A stretch of 64,000 nucleotides of DNA from Cinclus cinclus (taxonomy: Eukaryota > Chordata > Aves > Passeriformes > Cinclidae). This document shows, piece by piece, positions 59,294 to 64,000 of the stretch. The position numbers and the translations under genes are program-made. The first letter of the stretch is position 1, and each line of letters begins with the position of its first letter. The stretch lies in assembly GCF_963662255.1 (NCBI RefSeq), contig NC_085047.1, positions 110,543,872 through 110,607,871 on the forward strand, given 5' to 3'. The notes beneath the pieces are model-generated. The model did not search any database, was not told the origin of the DNA, and saw only the letters and a list, made by a program, of their open reading frames with translations.

Positions 59294-62200
59294 CTGCAGG
59301 TAAAAAGAGGCAAATATGCTTAAAACTGATAATTACAATAAATTACATAAAAATGCTTCAAAACCTATTTGTTTCCTGTACATAAATCTTACATAAAATA
59401 CTCTAGATATAAGTACAGTGCATTACTCAATAAAACAGCATTTAATAGGAAATCTAATTGGAAATGGCCTGCCACAGGTTAACCATTTTATATCCCTCAA
59501 GTCATCTAACAGTTCTCTTAAAGCATTACCAATACCAAACATTTACTTTATTGCTTAAACTGCTCCGTGAACAAGGGTGTGCAAGAAAAGTCAATGCCCT
59601 GGAAAGAGGACACTGCAATTTAACAATTAGCTCCTGATATTAGGCTGTGTTCTTATAAGCATTACAAGTGCAACTCTATACAAACAACTGCAGTAATAAA
59701 AAAATGTTACTCAATTTGAATTTTAAATGAAGACTTTGAAAAATACCGTAGAAATACATTACAGTCTTGCCAGTTGGCATTCTCCTCTGGCTAATTACAC
59801 AGCCAAGAGATTTTACAGCTCACAGACACCTGAGAACACTGACAGCCCACATACTGTATCACCAGCTCTGAAACTTGATACCTTTTTCTTCTTCTCCCTC
59901 ATCTTTCTGATCACCTAACTTCCCACAACGAGCAGCATTACACTTCAGATGTAGATATATTCATAGACCTTAGTCTGAAATTAGGCAGCCATTTCTCTAA
60001 AATGAAAGCAGTCTGGTGCTGCCCTCCTTTTCCCTCTCCTGGAAGGGACCTAAGGCAGATTGGTATCTAGAAATATTCACAGCCTGATGGGGTAAGAAGA
60101 GATAACAAGAGCTAACAGGTACAGTAAAAATCCCATAACTCATGTTTACTAAGGCACTTGCAAAAATATTGAATGGAACATGACATTTTCAGCTTTCACA
60201 CCTTTTCTTTTTGCACTCCACAAAGAATCAAGGGGGTTTAGATAAAATCCAAAAGGCAGAATTTCCAGGGCATCTGGACAGCCAACATTCCCAGGGCTGT
60301 TTCAGTAAGCTATTCAGAGTATCAGCATCACTTCTGCTCTGTTACATACCTGCAATGCCAAACTTCTGCTTAGGGAGTCATAAGCCACATGCAGAAGCTT
60401 TAATTCCCAAATAAATCCCAAAGGTCTCCCTCATGCAAAACACACTATTATGTGGATAGAGCACTGACACCTATAAGAGGGACTGGTGACCAAAAGAAAA
60501 GTACATTGAAGAATGCAAAGAACCCCAAATTGCCAAACCACATCTCTTCTTCATGGCATCAATATATTCCTCCATACATTTTTTCCCCAGCAGTTTTTCT
60601 GTCTTGCACAACTCCCAACACCAGGTCTGCATACAGGGCTAAATATCACTCAGACAATATCACAGAGCTCATACAGCAGCCATGGAGCAGGTTCACTGAG
60701 AGCAGCATAAACCTGGAATTCACTGACTCATTGGAAAAACATCCTTCATGTCAACCCCTCAACCCTTTATTAAATGTAGACTATACAAAATGTATGATCA
60801 GCTACCAAAAATAAGGAGATGTCATTTTCATGGAGCAGCAGAACCCTTCAGAAGACAAATTATCTGTACTTTGTAACAAGTCAGTGAAATTAAAGATCCA
60901 GCTTTTTAGCAGCATCAATGGTTTCTGAGACACGGAAGGAGTGTAATGTTTTTGCATTAACTTTTCTATTACACAAGGTGTTTACAATTAGCATGGTCTT
61001 TTACATGTATTTCTACTTCCCACTTAGAGATACCAGCATTTTTCATTGAAATTTGTACCAGTAAAGGGCCAGTTTGAATTTCTTCTTGTCAAATACGTTT
61101 GAAAGTTTTACTTCCTTAAGATGAACTCTTTTGGCCTCCCAAGCACAAATATGAGTCAGGTGTATTTTGATCTCTGACTTCAACTGACTACTTTTTCAAG
61201 ACAAAATCTTTTTTTTAAAGAGCAGATTTTGATTCATGTGCAAAGAGGGCTTGTATCACTCCATGTGATACAATATATTCAATACATGATACTGAATTTT
61301 ACCTAAAAAGTGAGACTTTTGCCTAGCTGAGGCTGAAAAAGAGCCAGTCAACCTCAGTTATAAGAAATACAAGAAAATTCAGTGAACCAACAGACTAAAA
61401 CTCAGTAATAGCTCAACCAGTTACCAGATGTCTTTGCAGAAACTAAAAGCCTTGTATGATATAAGAGCAATGAAGTTTTGGAATACAGAATGAAAGTTCA
61501 GGAAGTCTTAAGGGTTTGCAACTAGCATGTTGAAAGCACTAGCACTAGCATGTGAAAACCACAAAAAAAAAATATTAAAAAAAAGTTAAAATCCACTGAA
61601 GTAAACATACAAATATATTCATGCTGAAGACATAAGTGGATGATGCAAAATTGGGAAAAAACAGAACACAGTCGTAACCTGAGAGAATTCCCTGACACCA
61701 GCAGAGGGAGCTCATGGAAGGGACATGAACTGACCAGGACCAATGTATTTTAATAAAATATGTATCTGCAATAAGCAAATAGAAATATTTATATATATTA
61801 TATACAGAAATCTGCTGTGATACCAGCAGTGACTGAAGAACAGACAGCACACTGCATAAGAAATCTGTGTTTTCATATTCAAATTCGATAGCTTTGAATT
61901 TGCAGACCTAATAGGATGTGGCCTACAATTTAATTTATTGATGAAGAATAAGAAAGGTTTAAAAGCACTGTTTCATTTAGGGAACTGAACTGTTACATAA
62001 TAAAAATAAGATTGAAAAAAATCAGAGTTGGCATATTGCTTATAACTGAGTTTTATACCATGTATATTCAAAGCTTGTGCATGATGGCATTTTCCCCTTC
62101 ACTTGGACAGTTTTTATATACTTGCTATCTTCACTTACCTCTAATAAGCCAACTGCAACCCTGTTAAATACTGCTGTTATGAATCTGAGATTTTAAACCT

Positions 62201-64000
62201 GAAGCATTTTTACAAGTTAGCTACATTAAATGACAAAGCTATATGTACACAATTATATTTATATATCCTTCCTAACTGCAAAATCTCAATAGAACAGTTA
62301 TTCTCATGTCCCAAGACAGAGATCTCTCTTAGAATGCACCAAGAAAAACAAACCCACCTATGTACAGTGGTGAGACAATATTCTGTAAATGATCAGACAC
62401 CAAGGTATTTGGAATGCACTCACTGCTCCTGTATCTGAGCTCTTCAGAATGGCAGTACTCTCAGTCCAAATATACTGAGAATAAACTCCAAATAATGTAC
62501 TCCTAAGTCTAAAATGTGGTTTTCAGATGCTTCAAAATGAATATTTGCTTTCTTTTAGAAATATTACAGGTAGGTCTGATCCTTCTCAAAGTATTCTCAC
62601 TGATAAAAATTAATGGTCAATAGGTAAAAATGTAATAAGCAATAGAATATTAAGTGACACACGTATACCATAGAGAAAACAGTACTCTAAATAAAACCAG
62701 GGGGTCCTCATCAGTCTCTACAAATGCCTGAAAGAGGTTGCAGCCAGGTCAGGGTTGGTTTATTCTCTCAGGTAACAAAAGCAATCAGAAAAGGCAAAAT
62801 GGCCTCGATTTGTGCTGGGGGAGGTTTACATTGAATAGCAGTAAAAATTTCTTCACTGAGAGGATTGTCAAGCATGAGAACAGCATGCCCAGGTTAATGG
62901 TGCAGTCACCATCCCCAGGGTTTTTAGAAGATGTGTAGGTTTGGAATTTAGGGACATGGTTTAGTGGTGGACTTGGCACTGCTGGGTTAATGGTTGGACT
63001 TGATGACCTTACAGGGTCTTTTCCAACCTAAATGACCCCATGATTCTATACAGCTGCCAGCAAGTAACACCAAGAATGGGAAAGAAAATTCCAACTCTAT
63101 TATAGAGAGCAGAACTGGCCTTTCTCAGATGTAAGGTGTCTCCAGAGCCTCCAAGGCATCATTTCCTTTGGAGTACAGAGTCCCTCTGGGGGGCAGCTGG
63201 GATGTGTGTGAGGGAAAGCATTTTGCACAGGTAGACCCTCTCTCATTTGTAATGCAGTAATGCCTAAATACTTTAAAAAAAGTATTTTCAACTTGGCAGT
63301 AAGACCTTCTGGAATAGGGTCTGCTTCTTACTGTACATGTGCAATTCATTTATTATGACCACCTGCTTCACTGCAAATGATTACAGCAGCACCATGCAGC
63401 CTCCTGGTAATCTGATATATAGGGCATTCTAGAGAGTGCTTGAGTTTGTGCATGAATAGGGGGCTCAAAACACAGCTCATTATTTGATGTTAAACCTCAC
63501 TGCTACTGCTCATCTTCATCAGTGCTTCTATGAATAGTGGTTTGATTTTTAAAATGTTTCTTTTCCACAAAAGGCTTTCAAAATTGGACACAAAGTGTAC
63601 ATTTTCCCCAGTGGTTCAATCAGTAGTTACCAGGTCCATGCTACAATTGCTTATTTCTCTCGTACTTTTCCTGCCTCAGTAGGTTTGGAAAGATACTCAG
63701 GGTCCTCCTAGCAGCTGCCCCATGCAGCTCACAGCCTATGACACATAAGGGAACCAATGGATCATTTATGTGCGAGTGATGGCACAAAGTTTTAGGTGTG
63801 GTTATTCCATGCATTTCATGTGCTGCACCTGACTCAGTTTTTGTAGAGACAAATCCCTCTACAGATACCCCTGTGAGGCCCCCTTGGGATTCTCTCTGAG
63901 ATAAGATAAACCACATACTCAGAAATGACTCATGTTGGAAAAATGTAGATTTCCTCTTATCTTTTTAGAATATCATTGGTTAGATTTGATTCTTTATAAT
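59294..64000 (-). other. CASK intron 3 (partial)
   Basis: More than 4.7 kb of intron upstream of the exon starting MDGAD. It contains the well-preserved CR1 fragment at 62697-63050. The preceding exon, expected to end ...LYMVFEF, is not present before 64000. Confidence 0.85.
62697..63050 (+). mobile_element. CR1 LINE 3' fragment (best preserved)
   Basis: This copy has the canonical CR1 end: CAGTCTCTACAAATGCCTGAA, ATTTCTTCACTGAGAGGATTG, GACATGGTTTAGTGGTGGAC, GGTTAATGGTTGGACTTGATG, and TTTTCCAACCTAAATGACC...TGATTCTATA. It is the least diverged CR1 of the window. It lies in the CASK intron upstream of exon 4. Confidence 0.93.

Overview
The window is vertebrate nuclear DNA, most likely from a bird and probably a songbird. 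The evidence is GT-AG introns, CR1 LINE fragments with the typical avian 3' ends, LTRs that resemble families I know from songbird genomes, an AT-rich background, and introns far shorter than those of the mammalian orthologue. The species cannot be fixed from sequence alone.

The whole window lies inside one large minus-strand gene, CASK (calcium/calmodulin-dependent serine protein kinase, a MAGUK scaffold). Nine coding exons are readable from high to low coordinates: 59216-59293, 57808-57880, 40391-40493, 29640-29815, 27433-27555, 24972-25055, 23855-23954, an 18-nt microexon at 18814-18831, and 11040-11161. Spliced together they keep one open frame equivalent to about residues 94-385 of the human protein. 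This covers the kinase domain from the hinge onward, the calmodulin-binding segment, the linker and the start of the first L27 domain. The first three coding exons lie beyond 64000, and the rest of L27, PDZ, SH3 and guanylate-kinase lie below position 1. Exon numbers used here (4 to 12) assume the human gene order.

The 17.3-kb intron between the exons at 57808 and 40391 holds two intronless-coding GPCR genes on the opposite (+) strand: GPR34 (44039-45184, a P2Y12-like lysophosphatidylserine receptor) and GPR82 (51416-52459, an orphan). Each has a good splice acceptor just upstream of its ATG, and each has a candidate non-coding first exon further upstream. The same nested arrangement is known at human Xp11.4, so it is conserved synteny.

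The rest is intron with retroelement remnants. There are four CR1 pieces (about 4115-4490, 36421-36592, 58515-58690, 62697-63050), a complete solo LTR with a perfect 5-bp target-site duplication (30812-31468), and a second, older LTR upstream of GPR82 (about 48081-48606). All six lie on the + strand, antisense to CASK. No tRNA, rRNA, CRISPR or prokaryote-like system is present. The most interesting points are the conserved 18-nt alternative microexon, the loss of the DRY arginine and the NPxxY tyrosine in GPR82, and a sharply bounded CpG-rich block inside GPR82.
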